Below, piece by piece: positions 1-6,114 of a stretch of DNA of 7,335 nucleotides. Under the pieces are notes generated by a model, which searched no databases, was not told the DNA's origin, and worked only from the letters and a program-made list of their open reading frames with translations. The position numbers and the translations under genes are program-made. Numbering within the stretch: the stretch's first letter is position 1; each line of letters opens with the position of its first letter. Source of the DNA: an uncultured archaeon (GTDB lineage: Archaea > Thermoproteota > Nitrososphaeria > Nitrososphaerales > Nitrosopumilaceae); the NCBI GenBank assembly GCA_937896495.1, contig CALBNQ010000083.1:1-7335 (forward strand), in the 5' to 3' direction.

Positions 1-95
1 GATTTGGAATATCATTAATTTTGCTTAATGTTGCAATGTATGTAGGAATTCCAGTGTTTGGAATTATGAAATTAAATCAATTTAGAAAAAACTAG
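1..95 (+). CDS. C-terminal end of a membrane protein (5' truncated)
   Basis: An open frame runs in from the left edge, with its first full codon at position 3, and ends at a TAG at 93-95. It encodes 30 residues: about 22 hydrophobic ones (FGISLILLNVAMYVGIPVFG, then IM), followed by the short polar, basic tail KLNQFRKN. This looks like a final transmembrane helix with a cytoplasmic positively charged end, as in many polytopic membrane proteins. The family cannot be recognised from so little sequence. The frame agrees with the strand of the next gene, whose start lies 57 bases downstream, and a short T-run (ATTTTT, 99-104) follows the stop. It could be a chance open frame, but the hydrophobic-then-basic pattern argues for a real gene end. 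Confidence 0.55.
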   Translation, partial: FGISLILLNVAMYVGIPVFGIMKLNQFRKN

Positions 96-122
96 ATATT
101 TTTGCTGAATATTCCAGTGAAG

Positions 123-132
123 TTTTTATGTA
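123..132 (+). promoter_or_regulatory. Candidate archaeal TATA box for the cupredoxin gene
   Basis: The sequence TTTTTATGTA is centred about 25 bases before the ATG at 153. That is the spacing expected if transcription starts at or next to the start codon, giving a leaderless mRNA. No Shine-Dalgarno-like sequence precedes the ATG, which fits. The call rests only on position and composition in an AT-rich background. Confidence 0.4.
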
Positions 133-152
133 TCTGAGCAAAAATCATACCA

Positions 153-1055
153 ATGAAGACTAAAGCAATTAGCTCATTCTTCGTACTATTTGCTATTGCA
201 GCTGGAGTTGTCGCTATGACACCAGGTGCATTTGCAGATCACTCAGAAGTAACAATCGTACCAACACAAGGTTCAGGCGCACCTGGCTGTGAAGAGGTAG
301 AATACGGATGCTACATCCCAGGAGTCGCAACAGTTGACCTTGGTGGAAAAGTAATTTTCTTAAATGATGATTCCGCAGCACACACCTTTTCAGCAGGAAC
401 AGCAGCTGATGGACCAACTGGTGAATTTGATACCTCAATGGTTATGGCAGGACAATCATACGAATGGACTGCAGACGTTGCAGGTGAAATTGATTACTTT
501 TGCATGGTACATCCATGGATGGTCGGCCTCCTAATAGTACAAGAAGTAGAAGCTGTTGAAGAAGAAGTACATGATGAAGTACATGATGATATGTCTGAAG
601 AGATGCATATGTCTGAAGAGATGCATATGCCAGAAGGTGATGCATCTGCAACAGGAATGTTATCTGATGGTACAATGGTTTCAGTTTGGACTTCAGCACC
701 AGCTGCAGGTGAAGCAATGGAAATTTCTATTGAATTCAAAGATGCAGAACATGTTAACCATGATATTATGGTAACACAAAATGGTGAAGAAGTTTTACAT
801 GATGAAGGCGCACACCATCATAAAGGTACAGGTACACATACAACAGCACCACTAAGTTCTTCTGATCCAGTAGACATTACTATTACCTTCACAGGTTATG
901 GTACTGATGATCCTAAAACAGGACCAATCGGAGAAGAAGTAGTATTCACAAATGTAGTTCCAGAATTTGGAACAATTGCAATGATGATACTAGCTGTCGC
1001 AATTATTAGTATTGTAGCAGTAACTGCAAAATCTAGAGTTATTCCAAGATTTTAG
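153..1055 (+). CDS. Secreted blue-copper (plastocyanin-like) protein with His/Met-rich linker and PEFG-CTERM anchor
   Basis: This is a 300-residue exported protein. A signal peptide spans residues 1-28, with likely cleavage after AFA. A type 1 copper cupredoxin domain spans about 30-130. Its ligands are His77 (AAHTF) and then Cys117, His120 and Met123 in YFCMVHPWM; the C-x2-H-x2-M spacing is amicyanin-like. Cys46 and Cys53 could form a disulfide. Residues 130-162 are an acidic linker with tandem His/Met repeats. A second beta-rich domain (about 163-268) carries a His cluster (200, 203, 216, 221-223, 229). The C-terminus has PEFG at 270-273, a hydrophobic helix to about 292 and a basic tail, matching the PEFG-CTERM sorting signal known from thaumarchaea. 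The likely role is electron transfer or copper binding at the outer face of the membrane. The cupredoxin call is firm; the function of the second domain is unknown. The start is the only ATG giving a full signal peptide, and the mRNA is probably leaderless. Confidence 0.93.
   Translation: MKTKAISSFFVLFAIAAGVVAMTPGAFADHSEVTIVPTQGSGAPGCEEVEYGCYIPGVATVDLGGKVIFLNDDSAAHTFSAGTAADGPTGEFDTSMVMAGQSYEWTADVAGEIDYFCMVHPWMVGLLIVQEVEAVEEEVHDEVHDDMSEEMHMSEEMHMPEGDASATGMLSDGTMVSVWTSAPAAGEAMEISIEFKDAEHVNHDIMVTQNGEEVLHDEGAHHHKGTGTHTTAPLSSSDPVDITITFTGYGTDDPKTGPIGEEVVFTNVVPEFGTIAMMILAVAIISIVAVTAKSRVIPRF
564..626 (+). repeat. In-frame tandem repeats encoding the His/Met-rich linker
   Basis: Two perfect tandem duplications lie almost back to back inside the cupredoxin gene. 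The 12-bp unit GAAGTACATGAT occurs at 564-575 and 576-587, encoding EVHD twice. After a GAT codon (588-590), the 18-bp unit ATGTCTGAAGAGATGCAT occurs at 591-608 and 609-626, encoding MSEEMH twice. Both units are multiples of three and keep the frame, so the linker length and its number of His and Met residues can change by slippage without breaking the gene. Confidence 0.9.
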
Positions 1056-1060
1056 GAATA

Positions 1061-1082
1061 TCTTTTTTCTATTTTCTTTTTA
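1061..1082 (+). terminator. Oligo-T terminator of the cupredoxin gene
   Basis: Six bases after the TAG of the cupredoxin gene the + strand becomes a pyrimidine tract with runs of T6, T4 and T5. Archaeal RNA polymerase typically terminates at such oligo-T stretches without needing a hairpin. Most of the tract lies within the 3' coding end of the convergent gene, where it encodes the Lys/Arg-rich tail on the other strand. No comparable T-run serves the opposite strand. Confidence 0.55.
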
Positions 1083-1707
1083 TCAATGAAATTATTGCCA
1101 AGATAATAGCTGCTGCTGCAATAGATAATGCAAAAATTGCAAAGTCATATGATGCTCCACCATCAGATGTAACTTCAGTTTCTCCAGATTTTAGTTTTGA
1201 AACATCTTGTTGTAAAGATGAAATTGCATTTTTTAATGCAACAATATCTGCAGTTCCCTCACTACTTGAAGGTGGAAAATCAAGTACTGCAGATGGTTCT
1301 ACATCTTCAACTGGGATTTTAATATCAACTGGAGTTCCACGAATGTCACCTTTCAATTCAATCATGTATGTTCCAGTTTTAGTTGGAATGATTGATGAAA
1401 AATAATATCCAGGTTTTGGATCAGAATTGATATCAAGTTTTTTTGAAGCTCCACCAAAATGAATAATTGCATCAGTTCCTTTGAACACACTAGTAATACC
1501 TTTGTAAGAACCTTCAGTCTCTCCAGGTTCAATAATTTTTAGAACTACATCATTACGAATTCCAACAATTGGTGGTTCTATTGCCCAACCTGCTTCTATT
1601 TCATATTGCTCCACATGTACAGTTGTATGTGCAAAAGATGGCGCAATCATTCCAATTGAGAATAATAAACCAATAATACCAAAAATTGCTATCTTCACTG
1701 AAATCAT
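1069..1707 (-). CDS. Secreted, C-terminally anchored beta-domain protein of unknown function
   Basis: A 212-residue protein whose family I do not recognise by name. It has a signal peptide at residues 1-26 (likely cut after SFA), leaving His27 as the mature N-terminus in the sequence HTTVHVEQYEIEAGW. A beta-rich, Ig-like domain runs to about residue 135, including a PTKTGTYMIEL segment typical of extracellular beta sandwiches. A Ser/Glu linker follows, then a short heptad-like helix (about 153-173), a Gly/Ser spacer, and a transmembrane helix (about 188-208) ending in KRK, so the bulk should face outside. It is transcribed divergently from the CopC-CopD fusion across 93 bases and convergent with the cupredoxin, 13 bases apart. 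A role in copper handling is suggested only by this context and by the N-terminal His with a second His at 31. No cupredoxin or CopC motif is evident. Confidence 0.85.
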   Translation of the reverse strand: MISVKIAIFGIIGLLFSIGMIAPSFAHTTVHVEQYEIEAGWAIEPPIVGIRNDVVLKIIEPGETEGSYKGITSVFKGTDAIIHFGGASKKLDINSDPKPGYYFSSIIPTKTGTYMIELKGDIRGTPVDIKIPVEDVEPSAVLDFPPSSSEGTADIVALKNAISSLQQDVSKLKSGETEVTSDGGASYDFAIFALSIAAAAIILAIISLIKRK

Positions 1708-1769
1708 TTCATTACAACATGTTATTATCTTTACGTGGATTGGTACAAATACAAAACAAATGAAAATTG

Positions 1770-1777
1770 TTTAAATT
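1770..1777 (+). promoter_or_regulatory. Candidate archaeal TATA box for the CopC-CopD fusion gene
   Basis: TTTAAATT is centred about 27 bases before the ATG at 1801, preceded by an A-rich stretch that could serve as a BRE. This predicts transcription starting at the start codon (leaderless mRNA), in line with the lack of any Shine-Dalgarno sequence before it. The rest of the 93-base divergent region (1708-1800) must also hold the promoter of the minus-strand gene, but I see no convincing box at the right distance on that strand. Confidence 0.45.
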
Positions 1778-1800
1778 GTCAATCATGACCTGAAGATTAA

Positions 1801-4581
1801 ATGCAAAAATTTCTGATTTTATTATTAGTAATATCATTTATTTCAATTCCATTAGCTTCTGCACATCCATTCACTGAAGAAACAATTCCAAATTTAACAA
1901 CAAACGCACCAGTTGGGACCACAGAAATAATTGTAATTTTTTCAGAGCCAGTTGACATTAATTTTAGTGAACTCAAAGTGTTTGATTCCAATGGGGATCA
2001 AATAGATAACAAAGATACAAAATATTTTGAAAATGAATTATCTCTTATTGTAACTACAGCACCATTAGAAGATGGGGTTTTTACAGTTTCGACCAAAGTT
2101 CTTTCAAAAGTTGACGGACATTTGGTTCCAAATGCATTTTTGTTTGCAGTTGGTGATGTAATTGTTGATTCATCATTACTTGGAAAAGAAAAACCATCAG
2201 AGTTAATATTTTTACCAGAAGCTGGTGCCAGATTTCCAGGATTAGTTGGTCAAACAATTGTGTTAGGTGCAGTAATTGCATCACTTTTCATCTGGGGAAC
2301 TCAAAATAAACAATCAATCAAAGAAGAATTAGAAAAAGTAGAAAAACATTACCACGGAAAATTTATGTCAATTACAGGAATTGGATTAGGGTTAGTTTTT
2401 CTTTCAGATATTTTGATGATCGTAGTACAAACTATAAGATTAGAAGCATCACCATTACTTGTAATTCAAACAGACTTTGGAAATATTTGGTTAGTAAGAA
2501 TGATTATAACAGTAATTTTGTTAGGAATTTGGTTTGGATTAGATAGGAAAAAAATTCTATCAAAGAAAAACCAGATTCCAATGCTTATAGCATCATTGGT
2601 ATTAATTGCAACTACAAGTTTAATTGGTCATGGTGCAGCTAGTGGTGAGACACCGGCCATTATTTTAGATTACATTCACAATTTGGTTTCAGCAGTATGG
2701 ATAGGTGGAATATTTTATTTTGTTTTTGCATTATTGCCAACATTTTCACAACTCAAAGAGTCTAGTAGAGAAAAAATGAATTTAGTAATGATTCCAAGAT
2801 TTTCAATTGCATTTATCATTGCAATTGGAATTGTAGTTATCACAGGACCAATTCTTATGTGGTTCTTAGAAAGTGATGTAGGATTAATCACTGAATCAGT
2901 GTATGGTCAATTAATAATTCTCAAAATCATTATTGCATCTTTAATGATTGGATTGGGAGGATTTTTTCAGTTTAAAATTCAAAAAAATGCTGAAAAGAAT
3001 TTCAAATCAGGAAAAATTTCAGTTCATAAAAAAATGAAAAGAACACTCAAAGTGGATGTTGTGTTAGGAATTATTCTACTTGGAGTGGTTGCATTACTTA
3101 CCAATGGGACATTGCCTGCAGGTGAAATTCAAAGAGTGGATGCACAAGAAGTGGTGTATAATTTTAAGACAATAGAATTTACAGAAAATGCCAAATTCGA
3201 TATTGATATTTCACCATTTTCAAGTGGAGTAAATACAATAATTGTAAAGACCAGTGATTTTGAAGGGAGTCCATTACAAGATTTAGATCAGATCAAAGTA
3301 AAGATGTCAAATCCAACAAAAAATATTTCTCCAATTGAAATTCCAATGAAACTCATTAAACAAAGTGAAGACAGACCTACAGAGTTTCAAGGGGAGTTAA
3401 CATTTGGATTTTCAGGTGAATGGTTAATTGAGATTGAAGCTCAAAGAACAGAAAATGCAAATGAATCAAAAATATTGAATTTGTTAGTAAAGCCAAGGCT
3501 AAAAGATCTTCAAACTCAAATTGTAGAATACGACTTTCCAAAAGATGCAAAACCATTATTCCCAATCTATGATGGAAAAGGCTCCATTTGGATTAGTGAT
3601 GCATCAGCTCCTAGATTGTGGGAATTTTCATTAGAAACACAAGAGTTTACAGATTATACATTTGATGGATTAACTACAACGTTTCTAACTCAAGATAATA
3701 CAGGAAAGATATGGTTTACAGATTCTGCAAGAAATCAGATTGGATTCATAGATATTAAAACAAAACAAATTTCAACAAAAACTATTCCAAAATTAGCTCC
3801 ACTCATTTCAGAAAACACACCATTATTTATCAAAGCAGACTTTGAGGGGAATATTTGGATTGCGATAATTAACAAAGATAAGATCATCAAATATGATCAA
3901 AATGATGGATTTGAAGAAATAGTCATTCCAGGTAAAGATAATTTGCCATTTGCATTAGCGCTTGATGCAGATGGAAAGATATGGTTTACAAGTACAGGTA
4001 CGGGTAAAATTGGATACATTGATCCTAAAGACAACAAAGTAACTCAATTTTCTGCCAACCCTCCACTTCAAGGTCCAGAAGCATTACTCTTTGATAAAGA
4101 TGGGAATATTTGGATTGCAGAACATACAGGATTAGCAATTACAAAATTTAATCCAGTTTTAGAGACATTTGAGAGAGTTTCTGTACCTAATGAAGATGCA
4201 TTACCATTTGGAATGACATTTGATAGATATCAAAATATTTGGTTTGCAGAACATACAGTAGATTCCATTGGAGTATATGATCCAGATAATAATAATTTGA
4301 TTGAAATTCCAGTTCCAACTGAAACATCATTTGTACAATTTATGACATCAGATGATAAAGATAACGTATGGTTTGTAGAACAACAATCAAACAAACTTGC
4401 AACTATAAAACTCTCAGAAATTCCAGTAAGCATTTCACAAGTGCAATCAAAAAATAATTTTGAATTAAAATATACAGAAATTGCATCACCATTAATGGCA
4501 TTAGGAATTATTGCAGTATCACTGTTTTTTGTAAAAAGTATTCATGACAAAAGAAGATTAAATGATTTGATTAATTCTTAG
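1801..4581 (+). CDS. CopC-CopD copper protein fused to a beta domain and a seven-bladed Vgb-like propeller
   Basis: A 926-residue multidomain membrane protein. The signal peptide (1-21) ends in ASA, leaving His22 as the mature N-terminus. A CopC domain (22 to about 120) has FSEPVD and the VDGHLVPNAF motif; His22, Asp105 and His107 match the Cu(II) site of CopC. It lacks the Met-rich Cu(I) loop. A CopD domain follows with about eight helices (near 143-163, 189-208, 221-245, 261-276, 287-311, 335-357, 369-391, 418-436) and conserved His277 (GHGAA) and His293 (IHNLVSAVWIGG). Next is a YtkA/CopD-associated beta domain (about 448-565). Then come seven repeats of the G-x-I-W-[FI] type, with Trp at 597, 638, 686, 728, 771, 814 and 857, as in streptogramin-lyase-like propellers. 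A final helix (about 895-911) precedes a basic tail, so both CopC and the propeller should lie outside. Likely role: copper binding and transfer across the membrane. The direction is not proven, and the propeller's role is unknown. Confidence 0.93.
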   Translation: MQKFLILLLVISFISIPLASAHPFTEETIPNLTTNAPVGTTEIIVIFSEPVDINFSELKVFDSNGDQIDNKDTKYFENELSLIVTTAPLEDGVFTVSTKVLSKVDGHLVPNAFLFAVGDVIVDSSLLGKEKPSELIFLPEAGARFPGLVGQTIVLGAVIASLFIWGTQNKQSIKEELEKVEKHYHGKFMSITGIGLGLVFLSDILMIVVQTIRLEASPLLVIQTDFGNIWLVRMIITVILLGIWFGLDRKKILSKKNQIPMLIASLVLIATTSLIGHGAASGETPAIILDYIHNLVSAVWIGGIFYFVFALLPTFSQLKESSREKMNLVMIPRFSIAFIIAIGIVVITGPILMWFLESDVGLITESVYGQLIILKIIIASLMIGLGGFFQFKIQKNAEKNFKSGKISVHKKMKRTLKVDVVLGIILLGVVALLTNGTLPAGEIQRVDAQEVVYNFKTIEFTENAKFDIDISPFSSGVNTIIVKTSDFEGSPLQDLDQIKVKMSNPTKNISPIEIPMKLIKQSEDRPTEFQGELTFGFSGEWLIEIEAQRTENANESKILNLLVKPRLKDLQTQIVEYDFPKDAKPLFPIYDGKGSIWISDASAPRLWEFSLETQEFTDYTFDGLTTTFLTQDNTGKIWFTDSARNQIGFIDIKTKQISTKTIPKLAPLISENTPLFIKADFEGNIWIAIINKDKIIKYDQNDGFEEIVIPGKDNLPFALALDADGKIWFTSTGTGKIGYIDPKDNKVTQFSANPPLQGPEALLFDKDGNIWIAEHTGLAITKFNPVLETFERVSVPNEDALPFGMTFDRYQNIWFAEHTVDSIGVYDPDNNNLIEIPVPTETSFVQFMTSDDKDNVWFVEQQSNKLATIKLSEIPVSISQVQSKNNFELKYTEIASPLMALGIIAVSLFFVKSIHDKRRLNDLINS

Positions 4582-5389
4582 ATAGTAATCCTGCAGATTT
4601 TATTCCCATAGTTCCTGCAAGAAATCCAATAGATATCAAAACAATTGTTCCTGCAGGAGTAATATCAAAAATATATGAAACAATAATTCCAATTACAACT
4701 GAAGATACAGATAGAGTCATTGAGATGATGGCAGTTTGTTTAAAACCTCTACCATACATTATTGCAGTAACATTAGGAATTACAAATAATGCAGATATCA
4801 AAAGTACACCAACTAATTGAATAGAGGTGACTACAGTAATTCCTGCCATAAAAATTATCAAATAATTAATTTTTTCTACAGGAATCCCACTGACTTTAGC
4901 TTGTTCTTCATTAAACGTTGAATACAAAAGTTGTCTATACATTAGTAAAATTACAATCAAAATGGCTCCAGTTAAGGCTAAAATCAAGACTGTATCATTT
5001 ACACTAACAAGTAAAATACTACCAAACAGAAAACTGAAGATATCAATTGAGAATCCTCCTGAAAGACTAATTATTACAAGCCCAACAGCTATGCCTGAAG
5101 ACAATAGTACCGCAATTGAAGCATCGCCAGATATGTTGTATCTATCTTTAATTTTTGTAATAATTAATGCACTAATTATAGAAACACCATATGCAGTCCA
5201 TAATGGATAGACTCCAGCTAATAGACCTAATGCAATACCACCAAATGAAGAATGAGCAATTGCATCACCAAATAATGAATAACGTCTTAAAACTAAAAAC
5301 AATCCAACAACAGAACATAAAATTGCAATAGCAATTCCAGAAATCAGTGCTCTATGCATAAAGCTGTAAGTAAGAATTTCTAGTGACAT
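4571..5389 (-). CDS. znuB: Zinc/manganese-type ABC transporter permease (ZnuB-like, ABC-3 family)
   Basis: A 272-residue polytopic membrane protein, full length for the ABC-3 metal permease family. Hallmarks in order are FLVLRRYSLFGDAIAHSS (31-48), LLFGS-like FLFGSIL in mid-protein, the cytoplasmic NEEQAKVSGIP loop (160-170) that contacts the ATPase, and VGVLLISALFVIPNVTA (193-209). It should form a homodimeric channel moving the metal delivered by the binding protein into the cytoplasm. The start lies two bases after the stop of the ATPase gene and has no Shine-Dalgarno sequence, so translation is probably coupled. The last 11 bases overlap the end of the convergent CopC-CopD gene. The family call is firm. 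Zinc rather than manganese or iron is inferred from the binding protein. Confidence 0.93.
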   Translation of the reverse strand: MSLEILTYSFMHRALISGIAIAILCSVVGLFLVLRRYSLFGDAIAHSSFGGIALGLLAGVYPLWTAYGVSIISALIITKIKDRYNISGDASIAVLLSSGIAVGLVIISLSGGFSIDIFSFLFGSILLVSVNDTVLILALTGAILIVILLMYRQLLYSTFNEEQAKVSGIPVEKINYLIIFMAGITVVTSIQLVGVLLISALFVIPNVTAIMYGRGFKQTAIISMTLSVSSVVIGIIVSYIFDITPAGTIVLISIGFLAGTMGIKSAGLLSKN

Positions 5390-5391
5390 GA

Positions 5392-6114
5392 TTAATGATG
5401 ATGCATATGTTCCTGCATTGATGCTTCAGAATATTGTTTGACAAGTTTATCATCAGAAAAGAATTTTTCAGATTCTCCATGGAAAAATAATGTTCTGTTA
5501 AGACATGCCACATGATTTGCTAATTGGTTAACTGCGTCTAGATCGTGTGAAGACCAAATAATGGTGATTTTTTGTTTAGAGTTTAATTCACGTAAAATAC
5601 TATAGAAAAGATCAATACTTTGTTGATCAATTCCAGTAACTGGTTCATCAAGAATTAAAATTTTTGGATTAGTTACTAACGCTTTTGCAATAAAGACACG
5701 TTGTTGTTGTCCTCCAGAAAGTTCACCAATTCGTCTTTCACTTAATTCATGAATCCATAATTGTTGTAAAATATCATCGATTTTTTCTTCATTTGATTCA
5801 TCTTTTAGTCCCATTCGTACAACATCATTTACCGTTACTGGAAAATTTTTCTCAAAGATGGGTTTTTGTGGTACGTATCCAATTTCTTTAAGATAATCTT
5901 TTGATTTTCTAATATCTTTATCAAAGAATTTGATTGTTCCATCATATTTGGTATTAAGATTTAACATACAATCAAAAAGAGTGGATTTTCCAGCTCCATT
6001 AGGTCCAATTATGCCTAGAAAGTCACCTTCTTTGACTACAAAACTTACATCATCTAATGCCTTTACATCAGGGTATTTGACTATGAGATTTGATATTTCT
6101 ACAATATTCAACAT
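5392..6114 (-). CDS. znuC: Zinc/manganese-type ABC transporter ATPase (ZnuC-like)
   Basis: A 240-residue ATP-binding subunit with every expected motif: Walker A GPNGAGKST (37-45), Q-loop Gln83 in YVPQKP, signature LSGGQQQR (132-139), Walker B ILILDEP (152-158), D-loop TGID (160-163) and H-loop His190. It should dimerise on the cytoplasmic face of the permease and drive metal uptake. The C-terminus ends in EHMHHH, a short His cluster that could sense or buffer the metal. The start overlaps the 3' end of the binding-protein gene by 7 bp and is set by a strong Shine-Dalgarno sequence (6119-6126), which supports this ATG. The gene order binding protein, ATPase, permease is typical of zinc and manganese uptake operons. 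Confidence 0.95.
   Translation of the reverse strand: MLNIVEISNLIVKYPDVKALDDVSFVVKEGDFLGIIGPNGAGKSTLFDCMLNLNTKYDGTIKFFDKDIRKSKDYLKEIGYVPQKPIFEKNFPVTVNDVVRMGLKDESNEEKIDDILQQLWIHELSERRIGELSGGQQQRVFIAKALVTNPKILILDEPVTGIDQQSIDLFYSILRELNSKQKITIIWSSHDLDAVNQLANHVACLNRTLFFHGESEKFFSDDKLVKQYSEASMQEHMHHH

Noticed and set aside
107..114. Palindrome GAATATTC upstream of the cupredoxin gene as an operator
   Set aside because: An 8-bp AT-rich palindrome is expected by chance in this composition, and no second copy is placed at another promoter.
564..626. Tandem repeats as a possible CRISPR-like or regulatory array
   Set aside because: Units are 12 and 18 bp, only two copies each, with no spacers, in frame inside a gene and encoding a His/Met linker.
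442..739. Overlapping open frames on the minus strand opposite the cupredoxin linker
   Set aside because: Repetitive Leu/Gln/His or Ser/Cys content arises from the reverse reading of the repeat-rich coding strand; there is no signal sequence or domain.
3502..4440. Virginiamycin B lyase (antibiotic resistance) function
   Set aside because: Only the propeller repeat pattern supports it. The domain is fused to a copper membrane protein and predicted outside the cell, and I cannot confirm the catalytic residues.
4531..4556. T-rich stretches on the minus strand after the permease stop as a terminator
   Set aside because: The runs are short and within coding sequence of an AT-rich gene, so they are not distinguishable from background.
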